A stretch of 14,394 bases of DNA from Tissierella_B sp964485455 (lineage in GTDB: Bacteria; Bacillota; Clostridia; Tissierellales; Tissierellaceae): assembly GCA_964485455.1 (NCBI GenBank), contig CAZAJU010000053.1, positions 1 to 14,394 of the forward strand, in the 5' to 3' direction. Shown here one piece after another: positions 14,254 to 14,394 of the stretch (its first letter is position 1; each line of letters starts with the position of its first letter). The notes beneath the pieces are model-generated. The model made no database searches. It worked only from the letters and a program-made list of their open reading frames with translations, and was not told the DNA's origin. Both the position numbers and the translations under genes were made by a program.

Positions 14254-14394
14254 TTAAATTCCTAATAATGCTGTTGCAATTGCAAAGTAAACAGTCAAGG
14301 TTACAGCATCTACAGTTGTAGCTATCAATGGACCTGCCATTATTGCTGGATCAAGCTTCAATTTCTTTGCAATAATAGGCAAAATACATCCAGA
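14254..14394 (-). CDS. mgtE: MgtE-type magnesium transporter, C-terminal end only
   Basis: Only the last 46 residues and the TAA stop (14254-14256) are in the window; the gene starts beyond it. The end reads PIIAKKLKLDPAIMAGPLIA, then TTVDAVTLTVYFAIATALLG, the conserved last membrane helices of MgtE Mg2+ channels/transporters, in which the LDPA...GPL.T..VDA motif lies near the Mg2+ pathway. The family is recognised with confidence; the CBS and N-terminal regulatory domains cannot be seen. A strong terminator follows, so it is separate from veg. Confidence 0.88.
   Translation of the reverse strand, partial: SGCILPIIAKKLKLDPAIMAGPLIATTVDAVTLTVYFAIATALLGI

Overview
The window is AT-rich DNA from an endospore-forming, low-GC Firmicute, most likely an anaerobic member of the Clostridia. 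The evidence is a spore cluster with SipL (the clostridial SpoIVA partner), SpoIIR, SleB/YpeB and a GerA-type receptor, plus IspE of the MEP isoprenoid pathway. No genus can be named from sequence alone. All recognised genes lie on the minus strand, so gene order is read from high to low coordinates. Two runs of exactly 100 N (3363-3462 and 11750-11849) are scaffold gaps of unknown true size. They truncate a regulator and the end of sipL.

Right part (14394 to 3936), core and sporulation genes: the 3' end of a mgtE-type Mg2+ transporter with its terminator; veg behind two perfect sigma-A promoters and with a strong terminator; a 390-base non-coding stretch packed with inverted repeats; sipL (spore coat/cortex assembly, C-terminus in a gap); ispE; a tightly overlapping GerA-type germinant receptor operon (A, B and C subunits); spoIIR behind a forespore-type promoter; and the sleB-ypeB cortex-lysis pair with a terminator. 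These genes serve forespore-to-mother-cell signalling, spore envelope assembly, germinant sensing and cortex hydrolysis. Arrays of 7-bp repeats sit at the 3' ends of spoIIR and the ger operon, and probably of sipL.

Left part (3840 to 1), a compact c-di-GMP module: a BTAD/SARP-like transcription factor whose C-terminus looks like a degenerate GGDEF domain that keeps an RxxD I-site-like motif; three 11-bp direct repeats; a PAS-like/GGDEF/HD-GYP protein with intact synthesis and hydrolysis motifs; a c-di-GMP-I (GEMM) riboswitch starting about a dozen bases after that gene's stop codon and overlapping an intrinsic terminator; and a secreted MucBP-repeat surface protein that runs off the window. 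The geometry of aptamer and terminator predicts an ON switch. The enzyme that sets c-di-GMP levels and the c-di-GMP-controlled adhesin therefore lie in one transcriptional direction with the sensor between them. This local circuit is the most interesting content of the window.
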